Positions 1-11,690 of a stretch of DNA of 64,000 nt are shown here, one piece after another; within the stretch, counting starts at the first letter, position 1; each line of letters starts with the position of its first letter. The DNA comes from Luzula sylvatica. Taxonomy: Eukaryota; Streptophyta; Magnoliopsida; Poales; Juncaceae. Where the stretch lies: assembly GCA_946800325.1 (NCBI GenBank), contig OX326959.1:15840862-15904861 (forward strand), given 5' to 3'. The position numbers were made by a program, and so were the translations under genes. A model generated the notes under the pieces. The model ran no database searches and was not told the DNA's origin. It was given only the letters and a program-made list of their open reading frames with translations.

Positions 1-300
1 GAGGCTGCTCGTTTGCCGGACGGGTTGCTGGGGTGTTGGAGGAGGCGTGTGCCGACAGTGCGGGGCCAGCGTCGACTCTCTGCCAAACCCGGTTTGTGCG
101 CTGCACTGCTCCGGCATAGGTGTTTCTCGTCCTTCTCTCTACTCTTTGCTTGTAGTTTCCGTTTGTGTTGATGTACTTTCCTTGCATTGTGTTCTTGGGG
201 TCGTGGGTTTGGTAGTGGTCTCTGGGAGATGGGTTAATGGTGTGGTGTTTCTTTTTGTAGGGGTTGTAGTGAAACGGGTTTGGGTTATGGATCCGCTTCA
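1..300. other. GC-rich fragment at window edge, unidentified
   Basis: The first 300 bases are much more GC-rich than the following DNA and change abruptly to AT-rich repeat sequence near 305. An 88-codon open frame (47-313, plus) runs through it but shows no recognisable domain and no splice or initiation context. It may be the edge of a transposon or of a gene lying outside the window. No function is assigned. Confidence 0.3.
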
Positions 301-329
301 GTCGAATTCATAAATTAGTATATTTAATT

Positions 330-565
330 AAAATAATAACCAATATTTAATTAAAATAATAACCAATATATGTTAATTAAAATAATAACCAATATATGTT
401 AGTTGTTAACTTAATACGTAATTAATAATTGTTCGAATTCATAAATTTGAATAAATTTTACTGAATATTTAATTATATTTCTTAATTATCAACATAATTG
501 AACGTAATAACTAAATAATGAATAATTCGGCGGGTACATTTTGGAGTAGAATAAAAAAAAAATTT
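330..565. repeat. Solo arm related to the fold-back element at 13448-13850
   Basis: The order of blocks (GTAATTAA, TTCGAATTCATAAATTT, CGGCGGGTACATTTTGGA) matches one arm of the inverted-repeat element at 13448-13850. Only one arm is present, so this is a truncated or half copy. It ends close to the palindrome cluster that starts at 577. Confidence 0.6.
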
Positions 566-576
566 ATAAATTGCAC

Positions 577-786
577 AAAGTGCTCGACCTTTCAAAGGTC
601 GAGCACTTTAGAGAGAGAGAGTGAGGGAGTGCATCATCATTGCAAAATTGCTCGACTTTTCAAAGGTCGAGCAGTTTGGGAAAATAATTAATCCTGCCCT
701 GTGATCAGGTGATTAAGGATTAAAAGCGCTCGACTTTTGAAAAGTAGAGCAGTTTAGCAATCTCTCGACTTTTCAAAGGTCGAGAG
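577..786. repeat. Cluster of four short GC-rich palindromes
   Basis: Four versions of one hairpin lie within 210 bases: 577-609, about 649-672, 728-750 and 762-786. The first is perfect, with arms AAAGTGCTCGACCTTT and its complement and a 1-base centre. The others keep the CTCGACTTTT/AAAGGTCGAG core with mismatches. The spacing is irregular, about 30 to 75 bases. The function is unknown; this could be a subterminal region of a transposon or a source of hairpin RNA. Confidence 0.7.
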
Positions 787-789
787 TGT

Positions 790-1836
790 TATTTTCCAAA
801 TTTTGAAACTAGTTGGTCTATTTTTGGTAATACGAAACTTATTTGGTCTAAACAGTAAAATTTCCCTTGATTAAACTTTAATACACTTTTTTAAATAGTG
901 TTTTAGACACATGAATATGTTTAATACACATTTTTTAAATAGTATAACTGAAAATTTGAAATTAGTCGAAAGTACTAATCTTACTAGCTTACGGAAATAC
1001 CACAAATTCATAACGAAAAAGTTTTAATGAAGAAAAAAGAAGAAAATTCTTCGGAACACCTGAGGCTTTTTATTAAACTTTAATAACAGGTCGAACTTTT
1101 TACGTCAATACAAAGGTCACAAGATATGTTCATTCACACATCGGGTGAAACTCAACAAGAACATCATAATTTAATCATTTGATGAATTATGAATCATTAC
1201 ATTGGTCATGAGTTTTATTTTTCTTAAAACCCAAAATAGTTTCCCTATTGAATAATTGTTTCTTGCGCATAAAACCCGCTTTCTTAGCTAGCTAAATAAT
1301 ATTTGAGATTTTTAATTAACAATCGTGCATCTTGTATATAGTTCATAGATTAAGGATCATCTCGAACACTCAATGGTTAAATTGAAAGGCAGACTTCCAC
1401 CAAACCGAATAGTGTGTGAATAACAAATTCAACATATAAAAATTGATATTATGTTAATGCTTTTGGTTTTGGTTTTGGTTTTCAAAATTCTGAAACCCAT
1501 TAATACCGATAACACATTTATCGAAAATTCAATTCTCGCTACATAAATGAACAACTATTCATTTATAAGAAATATTATGTTGAAAAAAAAAACAATTGTT
1601 GAAAACCTTACTAATATACAAAGAAACTAAACGGTAATCAAAACATTGGTTCGGGTCCCATTATTAAGCTTTCTTAACAAGTCGAACCATTTACATCGAT
1701 AAATAGGTCGTAAATTACGATTCATTCACAGATCTCGTGGCAAACTTAAAAGATTTTTGGGCCCAATTATTGATAATCGACTAAATACAAAACTCGACAA
1801 GAACACACCATATCAAACCAAACCCTAATCCTACGA
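790..1836. other. Intergenic, 3' side of the F-box/LRR gene
   Basis: AT-rich DNA with no supported gene. The part next to 1836 should contain the 3' UTR and polyadenylation signals of the minus-strand F-box/LRR gene. Two loosely similar blocks (about 1075-1160 and 1670-1760, each with a GTCGAAC core and a CATTCACA motif) suggest an old internal duplication. Confidence 0.4.
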
Positions 1837-4341
1837 CTAACCTTTAAATACGAGCGGTTTGTTGACCCAACGAATGCGGCAACCTCGTGCTTGCAAGGTT
1901 TGTAGCAACTCGGGGGACAGCACGTCCTTCAATCCCCCGAGCAATTTGACCTTCTTGAGCTTACCACAAGAAGCTCTCAACGCGAGCTCGAACCCTTCGA
2001 TCGAGACCCATGAGAGATGCACCATTTTAACGTCTTGAAGACACCTCAGCGACCCTAGTAAATGGCACAAGCCGAGTCCCGTCACAGTACAGTACGAAAT
2101 AGTTAGCTGCATAGAAAATACTCCTGTTAGACTAACCCTATAAAATATCAAAATATCGTATTTATTTTTACCTGTCTGAGATTTTCGGTGTAGCGAGCGA
2201 GAGCCCACATGCCAGCATCATCGACGGAATAGCAACGTTTCAGATCCAAATGGGTCAAGCGTCTGCAACCCAAGGCCACCGAGCTGATCCCCGAGCTGGT
2301 TATCCTAACCATGCCTCTTACCTCGAGTTCTGACAAGTCTGACAAGGAACCCAGATGGCTCAACCCAGTGTCGGAGATCTGGTTACAATAGCACATGTTT
2401 AATTTCTTGATTTTCTTGCATCCTTTTGATATCGCTGCTAAGCCTTCGTCCGTAACTGCAGTACATCTGAGTGGTAGAAAGGATATTTTAGTAAACAATT
2501 CCCTTTCGAAACTCAAGAGGGTAAATATGATAATTTGATTTTTGGAAGGGTTGATATGTAAATCATACTTACCGATAGATATCAAGCTCTAAAAGCTTAT
2601 CGCAATTGTTTCCGATAAGGGCAAGGCCATTGTCAGTAACGCCAGGACAAAGCCCTAATTTCAAAACGCGAAGTTCCGAGCATTTCGACAAACACTTCAA
2701 CGCTGCAAAATCATAATAAAAATATTTATTTTTTGTTGTATGCAAAATCCATAAAAAATAAGTACATTAAGAGGTCCATACCAGCATCGTTAACATTGCA
2801 ATCGGTGAGATCAATCTCTTTAAGACCCGCGCAGCCAGTAGAAACCCGATCGAGCCCTTTCTCACTTATAAAACTACAAGACTCCAACCGAAGACACTCG
2901 AGTTTCTTACAATTACTGCCGATATAAAAAAGTGCTCTGTCCGAGATTGTATTGCAACACGTCAGATCAATTGTCGTCAGATCAGGACAGCCAATCACAA
3001 GACGGGATATTCCCTCGTCAGTAACGCCTTCGCATTTGCTTAGCCCGATTTCTTCAAGATTCTTGCAATTTTGACTGATTGGTTCGAGGGATGAATCTGT
3101 GAGTTGTAAACCGTCCAGTTTTAGAATGTTCAAGCTGGTTTTTAGCGAGCTTAGTTTAGACAGGAATGTTGGGGTTAATTCCTGCAAATTGAAATCAAAT
3201 ATATAAATTAAAGAGTGTGATGTGTCGTAAAGTAAGAAGTAGTTGACTTACAGGATTACAATCGCCAGAATTGATCTTTTTGAGACATTTTTGCCCTTCG
3301 AGTAAGGCAGACAAGCCGTGCGAAGTCACATTCTCGCACCTCGACACATCAATGCTCTGCCAACAAAGACAAGATATAAGATTAAAAAAACCAAGAACTC
3401 GATTCCTGGATTTCAGGATAATACGAGTCCACCTAGCAAATGAGCTGTAATCAGCACTGACCAGTAATGAGCTGTTTCCATTGCCGAGATATAGCAGGCC
3501 TTCGTCATCTATGTAGGAGCAACCAACCATGGCGAAGTCTTCAAGCTTTGCTAGAGAGGCTATCGATCTTAGTGACTCGTTTCCAACCTAATAATTCAAA
3601 TCATGAATAGAACTCAAATCTTCGAACAGTAAAGGATATAGCTACCTTAAGGTAAGAAATATCGAGTTCTCTAAGCTCCTGACATTTCTTGACAAGCAAG
3701 TCGATCCCAATATCACTAATTTCGCGGCACCATTTTATTCCGAGCCTCTCCAAACCAGTACAGGCAACAGCGACCTTGGCCAATCCCATGTCGGTAACTA
3801 GTAAACACTTGTCGATCCTGAGCTCTTTCAATCCCGTTGCTTTCGCAACAGCCGCAGCCTCCCTGTCTCCAAATCCGGTACAATAGGAGAGGTCGATTGC
3901 CTCGATTTTCATGCATGACGACACCAGCGCCTCCTAATGCAGATCAATTAGTCCCATCAAATGCTAAACTCTTGCCAGCAGAAGAAAAGCAAGAAAAGGA
4001 AAGGAAAAAAAGGAAATTACCAAGCCTCGCCATGTCACATGACTGGCCCGTGAGAGAGACACCGATCTCAAATTATTAGGGCTTGGAATCGAAAGGGACA
4101 ATGCCGCGTCATCCAGGGAAGGACAACTGGACAGGTCCAATGACTGAAGGGAGGTATACCGCCGGAGCAGGAGGGGTAGGGGTCCGAGGCGCAGCAGCTT
4201 AATAGCTATCCGGTGGCAATATTCCGCCTGCAGAAACGCCTTGCTGATGAGCCGGCATGATTTAACATCGCTTGCATCATGCACTCTGTCTAGAACTTGA
4301 GCTAACAAATCCACTGAAAGCACTGCAGTTATGTCACTCAT
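1837..4341 (-). CDS. FBL3-like: F-box/LRR-repeat protein 3-like (SCF substrate receptor)
   Basis: Coding exons on the minus strand are 4341-4021, 3933-3646, 3587-3462, 3356-3252, 3181-2782, 2702-2573, 2466-2172 and 2106-1837. All junctions are GT-AG and phases agree, giving 644 aa. Residues about 9-45 form a divergent F-box (SVDLLAQVLDRV core). The rest is a run of cysteine-containing leucine-rich repeats of the LRR-CC type, for example LEEIGLSKCEGVTDEGIS and LKEIDLTDCNVNDA, ending LQARGCRIRWVNKPLVFKG. Order and repeat sequence match plant FBL3 (Arabidopsis protein about 665 aa). By family knowledge it should recruit a substrate to an SCF ubiquitin ligase; the target is unknown. The start is the first ATG after an in-frame upstream TGA. 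The conserved stretch reads through without stops, so the gene looks intact. Confidence 0.92.
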
Positions 4342-4910
4342 CTCTACTTCGGTGTATCATGTACAGTCTGAACCAAGAGCAGGGAAGCGAAACGACAAAG
4401 TTGCGGGTGATGTACGGACGATACTATCGAATCTCCCGTCGTCGACTCCGGAGAGCTGAACTGAGAAAGAATGCGCAATTTTTTGCAACTGCTTCGATTT
4501 GCCGACGATCGGCGAAGATTCTCAGAGAAGAAAGCAGCCTGTAGAAGAGTAGTATACACTATACAGATCTGATCTACAAATAAATGCACGACGGTGATCG
4601 GAAGAGGAACCTACGACGGCGGAGAGGAGTTAGCGAGTAATTCAGGTAGGAATGAATAGGAAGAAGAGAGGGAGAAGGACGGGAAGAGGGAGGTCGGATG
4701 TGGTGTGCCCGCGGATCCACTCTTCTTCCCTCTTAAACCACATCTTATTGGCCACGAAGCCACGAGCTCTCTGCTATTTGTTTATTCTATTCGCAGCAGA
4801 AGAAGAGCGGTGCACGATAACAAGCGCGCAGACAAAATAAGAAAGTGGGAACGAAGAAGAGGAGTACGGTCGGGAAGCGGCCTTCACTAGCTTAGTTATC
4901 ACCTGTTTAG
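4342..4910 (-). promoter_or_regulatory. 5' UTR and promoter region of the F-box/LRR gene
   Basis: Read on the minus strand, this GC-richer block has the pyrimidine-rich CTTCTTCTT tracts usual in plant leaders and ends at the ATG at 4341. Short open frames here show no family resemblance. No clear TATA box could be placed, so the transcription start is not assigned. Confidence 0.5.
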
Positions 4911-6357
4911 ATGTCAAATGACGAAAATACCCCTCGTAAAGGACCCTTTATGATTGCAAATGACGGAATTGCCCTTCGGGCTAGCGTTGTTTATTGCGAG
5001 TGGGAACTTATGTCTGAGGGTATTTTTGTAAAACAAAGTTAAGGACGTGTGGTGACGGTGGATTGGTTGATGGAGTCTGTGATTTTTTTAGGAATATTCT
5101 AGAATTTTATTGATTATTTTTGTAAACTCGTCCTTAGAAAGTATTGTATTTACATAGTTAATTATATGTATGGATTAATAAGTCAGAATTTATATTTAAT
5201 ATTATCAAAAAAAATTAGGAAGATATATTCAATTGCATTTTTTGTAGTTGAGTTGAGCTTTAGCTTTTAGCTGTATCCATTTATTGAGAATAAAATAGAG
5301 ACAAATTAGAGGAGCGCATTCCGTACATAAGATACAACCTGGCGTGGGGCCCGCGGGGAGGGAAGGATGGCCCGCCCGTACTTATCTCGGGACGGCACTA
5401 TCTGTATGTTGTGCGTGCCGGATCCCACCATCATTACTGCAATGCTCTCCAATTTAAGCAAACCGAAGGAACGCTATGTCTGATGAACTTTTGAGGTTTT
5501 GAGGAAGGTTAGAGTTTTCTTAGGGGCTATTTAGAAGCAAGAATTTTATTTCCAAATTCAGTATTTTCTAAATTCTCAGTTTGATAGACCATAAATAAAG
5601 AAATTACATAATTCTAGAATCTTGTACTTCCCAAAATTTGGATAAATTTTGTTTTTAAGAATATATTGGTGTTAAATTTTGTTTTTATTTTCAGTTTCCA
5701 CAATTTTGAGACAAAATAGGAAATATATTTTTGAGCCGTTTAGTTTTTTTTTAATCTAAATTATATTATTATTATTATTATATATATATTGTTTATTTTT
5801 TATTTTTAAGGGGATGTTTCAGAAAATATTTTTTTTCTTTTCGTATTTTAAAATCTAAATTATTTTGATTTTAGTGCTTCAAATATTTATTGGGTTAATT
5901 TAATTTTATTTTTTTTATCATAGAAGTGTGTATAATAGTTTGTACGAAATAGAACGTGCTTTTTGTGGTATATTGATAATAATGAAAAAATCAAATATTG
6001 AATCTTGTCAGTTCATTTTATTTCGAATCGGTACGGTCTAATCGAAATTGTTACATATAATGCCTTAATGATTATAATACCGCATTCGGATCGAGAAAAA
6101 TTACTGAGTTTTTGTGTGCCAAATATCTTTAATTATATTTACTATCAAGTATTTTTAATATATCAACTATAATTCCAATTATTTTAATAATCATGAATTT
6201 AAGAATTTTTTTTTATAATTCTATAATACGTGACCCCAACAATTGGCATTGACATTTTATACTAAAAAAGATAAATATTTGAGTTTAATTATACATTAAC
6301 AAAATAAATAATCGATTAATTGTTTAGTAATAAATAACAATTTGACTATTATACTTA
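4911..6357. other. Intergenic AT-rich DNA with a short GC island
   Basis: No gene is supported. A GC-rich island at about 5320-5480 (GGGGCCCGCGGGG core) stands out against the AT-rich surroundings. The stretch from about 5520 begins with a GGGGCTATTTAGAAGC-like motif, which resembles the ends of PIF/Harbinger-type MITEs, but no matching end or target duplication was found. Confidence 0.35.
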
Positions 6358-6692
6358 TGAGAAATTTTACTATGTCCTTCCATTTCACCCACAAAATCGT
6401 GATGTCATCATCATGACATCACGAAGCCATTTTAGGTGAAATGGGTATCCAATTTGCACCAAAAACTTTCCTCCAATTAATAATTACTCTAATTAATTTC
6501 TAATTAATTACATTCTAATCCAACTAATCAATGATCTAATGAATTAAATTCAATTAAAATTATCAAATTTTGGATACAAAATTAATTGAATGAGAGTTTG
6601 GGTACAAATTGGGGATATTTTTCATCCAACTTTAATTGATGATCACATCATGAGAAATTAGATGAAGCGGAAGGCATAGCATAATTTTTCTA
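6358..6692. mobile_element. MITE-like element with about 30-bp imperfect inverted ends
   Basis: The left end (GAGAAATTTTACTATGTCC) and the reverse complement of the right end (TAGAAAAATTATGCTATGCC) match imperfectly for about 30 bases. A second, nested palindrome lies at 6379-6443, centred on GATGTCATCATCATGACATC. There is no coding capacity. The target duplication is unclear, so the superfamily is not assigned. Confidence 0.5.
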
Positions 6693-6849
6693 TATTTATA
6701 TACAATAACAATTTAATTACTTTTATTCGAGAAGGACCTAGTTTTGTACATACGAAAATTCATTATTCTCAACTCTTTTTCTGACGTAAATTATGTATAT
6801 GCTCATTTTGTTTCTATTTAGTATTTATACATATCATCCATTAAAAATA

Positions 6850-7100
6850 GAGAATAAAAGGAGAAGTCCGGTTCTGAAAGTAAGGGAGAGAAGTTGGGAC
6901 TAGATAAGACCGCCCCCAGATACCCGGTAGATAAGATAAGCTCTCTTGACTGCATCACCTATCGGCTCTCCATTTATAGCAAAACTGGACAAATCCTTGG
7001 TTTTCTCTAGACCGGTCGTTCCGTGCCGTGTGCACCAAAGGCCTTGGGGAAGAAGTCTGCGGTATAAATTTTATATTGGACCGGGTCTGACAAAATTTCG
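6850..7100. other. GC-richer block with GATAAGATAAG motif
   Basis: A block of higher GC content inside AT-rich DNA. It contains GATAAGATAAG, which matches the I-box motif of light-regulated plant promoters, but no open reading frame follows. It may be a promoter or exon remnant carried by a transposon. Confidence 0.3.
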
Positions 7101-7734
7101 TCCAATTTTTTTTTAAATTATAAAATTTTAATTAAAAAAATTATATTTGATAACATAAGATAAATTTACACGAGTTATTAAATTTTCACAAAAAGAATCG
7201 AACAATTAATATGATTTTTTGACATTAATGATTTTTGGTAAATTTACAAAGTTCAAAGGATTTTAAAGTAAAATTTTGTTACAACAATTATTCACAGTTG
7301 GATTCAAAATCGCACAGTTGTAAAATGATTTTGGACAGAATATTGTCCAGAGTCATTGCCATAAATGTCACATTAAACTTTTTTTTTTGTTGAGAAAAAT
7401 CAAATTTTGGTTCCTCGACTATTGAGTTTGTGTGAACTCAGTCCTTAAATTTTTGCATGACATATTTTTAATCCATAAACTATTATGTTGCTGCATACAT
7501 AGTTTTTACATTTGTTAAATATTTACATGTATGTTAATTCTAACACGTAATTAATGACATGTTAAATATTTATACTTCTTAAGCACTGACGTGACATTTA
7601 AAATAAATATTTTGAAATTCTTAAGAATATTAAATATATAGTTTATTCTATTATCATAAGTTCAAATATTAAGTAATACAATTGCTAATTGTTTAACAAG
7701 TTCAATAATCAACATTCATAAATTAACACAAATA

Positions 7735-7775
7735 TTAAGAGAATACTCGCGCTACGCGACGAGGATGTTAATGTT
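7735..7775 (-). mobile_element. Possible decayed Helitron 3' end (minus strand)
   Basis: On the minus strand a hairpin (TCGCG, CTA loop, CGCGA) is followed by GTATTCTCTTAA. Plant Helitrons commonly end in such a hairpin followed about 10 bases later by CTAG; here the last bases are TTAA, so it would be mutated. It resembles the end at 63878-63904. The 5' end was not found. Confidence 0.35.
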
Positions 7776-8439
7776 GGGTCAAATTTTCTACGATTTGATT
7801 ATCTCAAAATAATCCCGATACTACTAATCAAAGTGTGTAAGTGACAATTGTAGAGATAGAGATGAAGCTCCGCAAAAAGATCAAAATCAAAAGAATAAAA
7901 TAGACGACACACATCAAGACCACTCAACAAGACTCAAATAGACGACAATTCTAGGAAATAGGATTCATGAACTTGATATTAATAATAAGTTAATGTGAGA
8001 GTTTAATGTGATTTATGTATGTATGAATTACTTAACCTATAAATAAAATTTCATTTCATTTGTAAAATGAAGAAAGTAAGAGAGAGAAAAAAATAAAAAC
8101 AAAGTATTGAGAAATATTAAGAATATCTTTTTTTTCTTTCTTCATTGAAATCTGAATATTTTGAAATCTGAATATTGTAAACTTATTCCAACATATCAAT
8201 GTAGCAATGTATCAATTAATTTTTTTTGCTTAATGACAGAACTGGCAAGTCACGTAATGGGTCGAACTACCTCTAGTATATGACTCATTATATGACATAC
8301 TACATAGATAAATGTGTATAATTATGAAATTATCAAAGTACCCAATTTATTTTCAATTTAACGTGACAACTTGTAACACATCATAGTCTCTCGAAATCTA
8401 ATGTATATTTGGACTCATCTGCATATTCGATTGGGGGAG

Positions 8440-8800
8440 ATATCAAGTTATCAACTACAATCAATTTATTCAAAATGATCTCTTCCGTTACGATCAACTT
8501 ATCAAAACATGATTTCTTCCATTATCTTATTTAAATAATATATAATGCAGTTTTAAACACTATGTTATTATCAAGCCAATAATATATTCTTAAATCCTTA
8601 CTCCGATTTTATGCATTTTCACAAAATAGGCACCTCTTTGCCAATAATATATTAGAAGTAAATGCAAAATGAATGATCAAGCCTTTCTTAACATGCCTTG
8701 TAACTTTCTAATCATGCACTAATCATTTCCAAAACAGCAAAACACAAGTTTCGTCACATATCTATAATGATTTTATGAAAAACACAAATCTCCGAACACA
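8440..8800 (+). repeat. Dispersed repeat family A, copy 1
   Basis: This copy contains the diagnostic blocks of the family: GATTTCTTCCATTATCTTAT, CAGTTTTAA(A/G)CACTAT, a CACAAAATA...GGCACCTCTTTGCC core, then AAGTAAATGCAAAATGAATG and a CATGCACTAAT block. No protein is encoded. See also copies near 11440, 12770, 16735, 24880, 27945, 33350, 40735 and 60480. Confidence 0.75.
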
Positions 8801-9740
8801 TAATAATTCAAAATTTACAAGTAAATGTCACAAAAATAGTTAAATAATGTGAGCAGATTAATTTTATTTATTAATAACTTTATTAAAACTTATATTTATA
8901 TGTAATCAAATATAATTTTATTATTTCACAAAAATACTTTTAAATGATCTCAATAAAATATATTGGTCTCATTATGGTCGCCATAATCTATCATGTTTAC
9001 ATAATTTTATGAGGGCATATATGGTGCCCCACAAAAATGATAAAATTTTTCTCGATGATATCATCATGTCAATTAAATTAATGGTTAATTGAGTCCAATT
9101 TATATAAATCGAAAAAAAATCTCCATCACATTTTAGATATTTAAAAAATCTCAATAAAGTACATTCATTTTTTACTTATCTTTTATAAAGATTAAAGTTA
9201 ACAACATAATGTTCGTATTCTTTTTTTTTTATCAAAGTAGCACTCCAATTTCAATCTTTAATTTTACTAAATTTGTCTTAGTATTTATTACATTTCAAAA
9301 GCCTCCCCATTTAAAAAAAAGGTAAAATAATATTATTTGTAAGTATTTATTTAATATTTACAGATAATACCTTGAGTGATTCTACATACGATGACACAAA
9401 TATTTATATTTCTGATCTCCAATTTGTTGGTTATATATTTTAAAATAACCAAATAACCAAATAACATAAATCAAATAAATAATTAATTAAACTAAATGCA
9501 TAAACAAAATCAAGACAAACCTGGTGTAATCGCGTGGTCGTGTCACTACTGTCCTAAAGACAGATGACATCCCCTAGTGCAGGATATTTTCGTTTGTCCG
9601 TCTCCAAGATTCTACACTTCCGATTTGCCTCGGTTCCGGTCAAATAATACAGTCGTAAAATGAAAGACTTTCATTTCGAAAGAGACGAAGTCAGGTACAA
9701 TAATTTCTCAACCAAGTCTTCTCTGTTTAGAAGTTGAAGA
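8801..9740. other. Intergenic AT-rich DNA
   Basis: No gene is supported. A less AT-rich stretch at about 9520-9700 could be a fragment of older coding or retroelement DNA, but no frame is convincing. Confidence 0.3.
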
Positions 9741-9748
9741 ATAAATAT

Positions 9749-10638
9749 CAATGTTTTAAATTGCGATATTGCGGTCCATTGCAGTCGGGTCTTTTTTGCA
9801 GCGGATTGCGTTTGCGGGCGCAATGACCTTATTGCGGACAGTCGTTGCGATATTAAATTATGTAAAAATAATAGTTTGTTTAAATATATTTTGCACAATA
9901 TTTTTTATCACCATTAATATCGTAAAATTTTCTTTATAATTTTCTTCTAAAAAGAATAAAAAAGTTGATTGTCCAGGAACATTTTCAGTGTAAATAAAAG
10001 TTGATTATGAAATTTTCATTAAAATGACAATTATACTGGATCTTTGGAATTGTATTTTGTTGAAGAATTTTTTGTCGACATCCTAAAAATATCAAAACAC
10101 TATAACTCAAATTTTAAATCGAAACATCAATGAAATACAATGAAAATTACTAAATTCATACATTTATAGATGAAAATAACACATTTTTGAAGTTATATAT
10201 GTTATGAGCATATTTTATCAAATATTTTGATAATAAAACATGGAAACTAAGTATTAAATAATCACAAAATTTATGTTATAATATTTATATTAAATAATTC
10301 TCGATAAAATCACTTTAACGTGTGTTTTGTGTTTAATTCAGGGTAAAGGACAAAATTTCACAAATTCAAGTCCATCACTGCATTCCTCTCGTCGAGACGA
10401 GTGATTTCGATATAAATTTCATGTAATTTGGTGGAAGGATGAGAAAATTACAACGATTTGAATATTATCCGCAATATTTGACCCGATATAGCCGCAATAT
10501 TACCGATATTTCGCCGCAATCTCGCCGCAATATCCGCAATTTCTCAAAAAACGATATTTTCGCAATACTTCATTGCGATATAGCGATTCTAAATCTCAAC
10601 CCGCAATATCCGCAATATCGCCGCAATTTAAAACACTG
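9749..10638. mobile_element. Non-autonomous hAT element, 890 bp
   Basis: The element is flanked by perfect 8-bp direct repeats ATAAATAT (9741-9748 and 10639-10646). The inverted ends are CAATGTTTTAAATTGCG and, reverse-complemented, CAGTGTTTTAAATTGCG, with one mismatch in 17. The CA(A/G)TG start and the 8-bp target duplication are the hAT signature. Both ends carry clusters of CCGCAATAT/GATATTGCGG motifs, densest at 10460-10630, which are candidate transposase-binding subterminal repeats. There is no transposase frame, so it must be mobilised in trans. Confidence 0.92.
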
Positions 10639-10984
10639 ATAAATATTATATATTTTGAAGGGATATGATTATGAGATGAAAGTATATAAAATGATATTGA
10701 AGGAGAGAGACATCATTACCCTCTTTAATTTTTTAATTCGGTTTTATTTTGGAAAATAAATGACAGTCAATTACTAAATCGTCCTTTGATATATCAAAAC
10801 CGAAATGGTTATTTGATAGCAAATAGAGTGTATTGAATTTTCTTTTAATATCTCACTATTTTTTTTTATTTTATATCTTAATGATATTATATTTATTTGA
10901 TGAATATTAAAATTCATATGCTAATATTTTATATCATTAAAATAAATAAGTTTTTAAATTTAACTAGTATTATTTATAATAAAT

Positions 10985-11240
10985 AATACAACATAATTTG
11001 CTGCATTCAAAATCACATTTTTTCCTTTTTAACAAAACAAGTGAGCAAATACCATTTTGAAAAACAATTACGAGAAAATAGAATTTATAGTATTTCTCAT
11101 GTTTTATAGGATTATACTATTTTCAAAATGAATCATTATGATAAATATTAGGAAAATCATTAAAAAAGAAAAAGTCAAATAAACATTCTTATTTTTAACA
11201 TAATTACAGAAGTCAATGTCTTTACTATAATAATGAATCA
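10985..11240 (+). repeat. Dispersed repeat block B, copy 1
   Basis: A non-coding block sharing a series of motifs (TTTTTCCTTTTTAACAAA, TATAGTATTTCTCATGTTTT, ATTAGGAAAATCATTA) with 15780-16560. The later copy is about 500 bases longer because of an insertion between the second and third motifs. The rest of 10647-11440 holds nothing recognisable. Confidence 0.6.
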
Positions 11241-11439
11241 GTACCTCCTTCATATTTTGATATTCTTCATAGAAAAAAAAAATTGTGATAGTCCCACTGG
11301 ATTTTATTTTATTTGCTTCGAATTATATATTAATATAATTTTATTTAAAATTAATATTTAATTTAGTTTAAGTGAAATTAGTGAGTTTTAAGATTCAACT
11401 GAATGAGAATTGATGGCTGAGTTGAATATGATTTGGGCC

Positions 11440-11690
11440 GTATCAATTACAACGAATAATCAATTTATTGAAAATGATTTCTTCCATTATCTTATTTAAA
11501 AAAATATAATTCAGTTTTAAGCAATATTTTATTATCAAGCCAATAATATATTGTTAGCTCTTTACTATTGCCAATTTTAAGCATTTTCACAAAATATACA
11601 AGGCAAAATGCATGCTATTCATAACATGCCTTGTAACTTTCTAATGGCGTACTAATCATTTCCAAAACAACGTTGTTTTTAGTTTTGTAA
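11440..11690 (+). repeat. Dispersed repeat family A, copy 2
   Basis: Carries the GATTTCTTCCATTATCTTAT block, the TTTTAAGCAATATTTTATTA block and the AACATGCCTTGTAAC block; the CACCTCTTTGCC core is lost. The DNA from 11690 to 12770 is AT-rich without a supported gene. Confidence 0.65.

Noticed and set aside
577..786. CRISPR-like array
   Set aside because: The repeated units are palindromes with variable spacing and imperfect identity in a plant nuclear setting; nothing else supports CRISPR.
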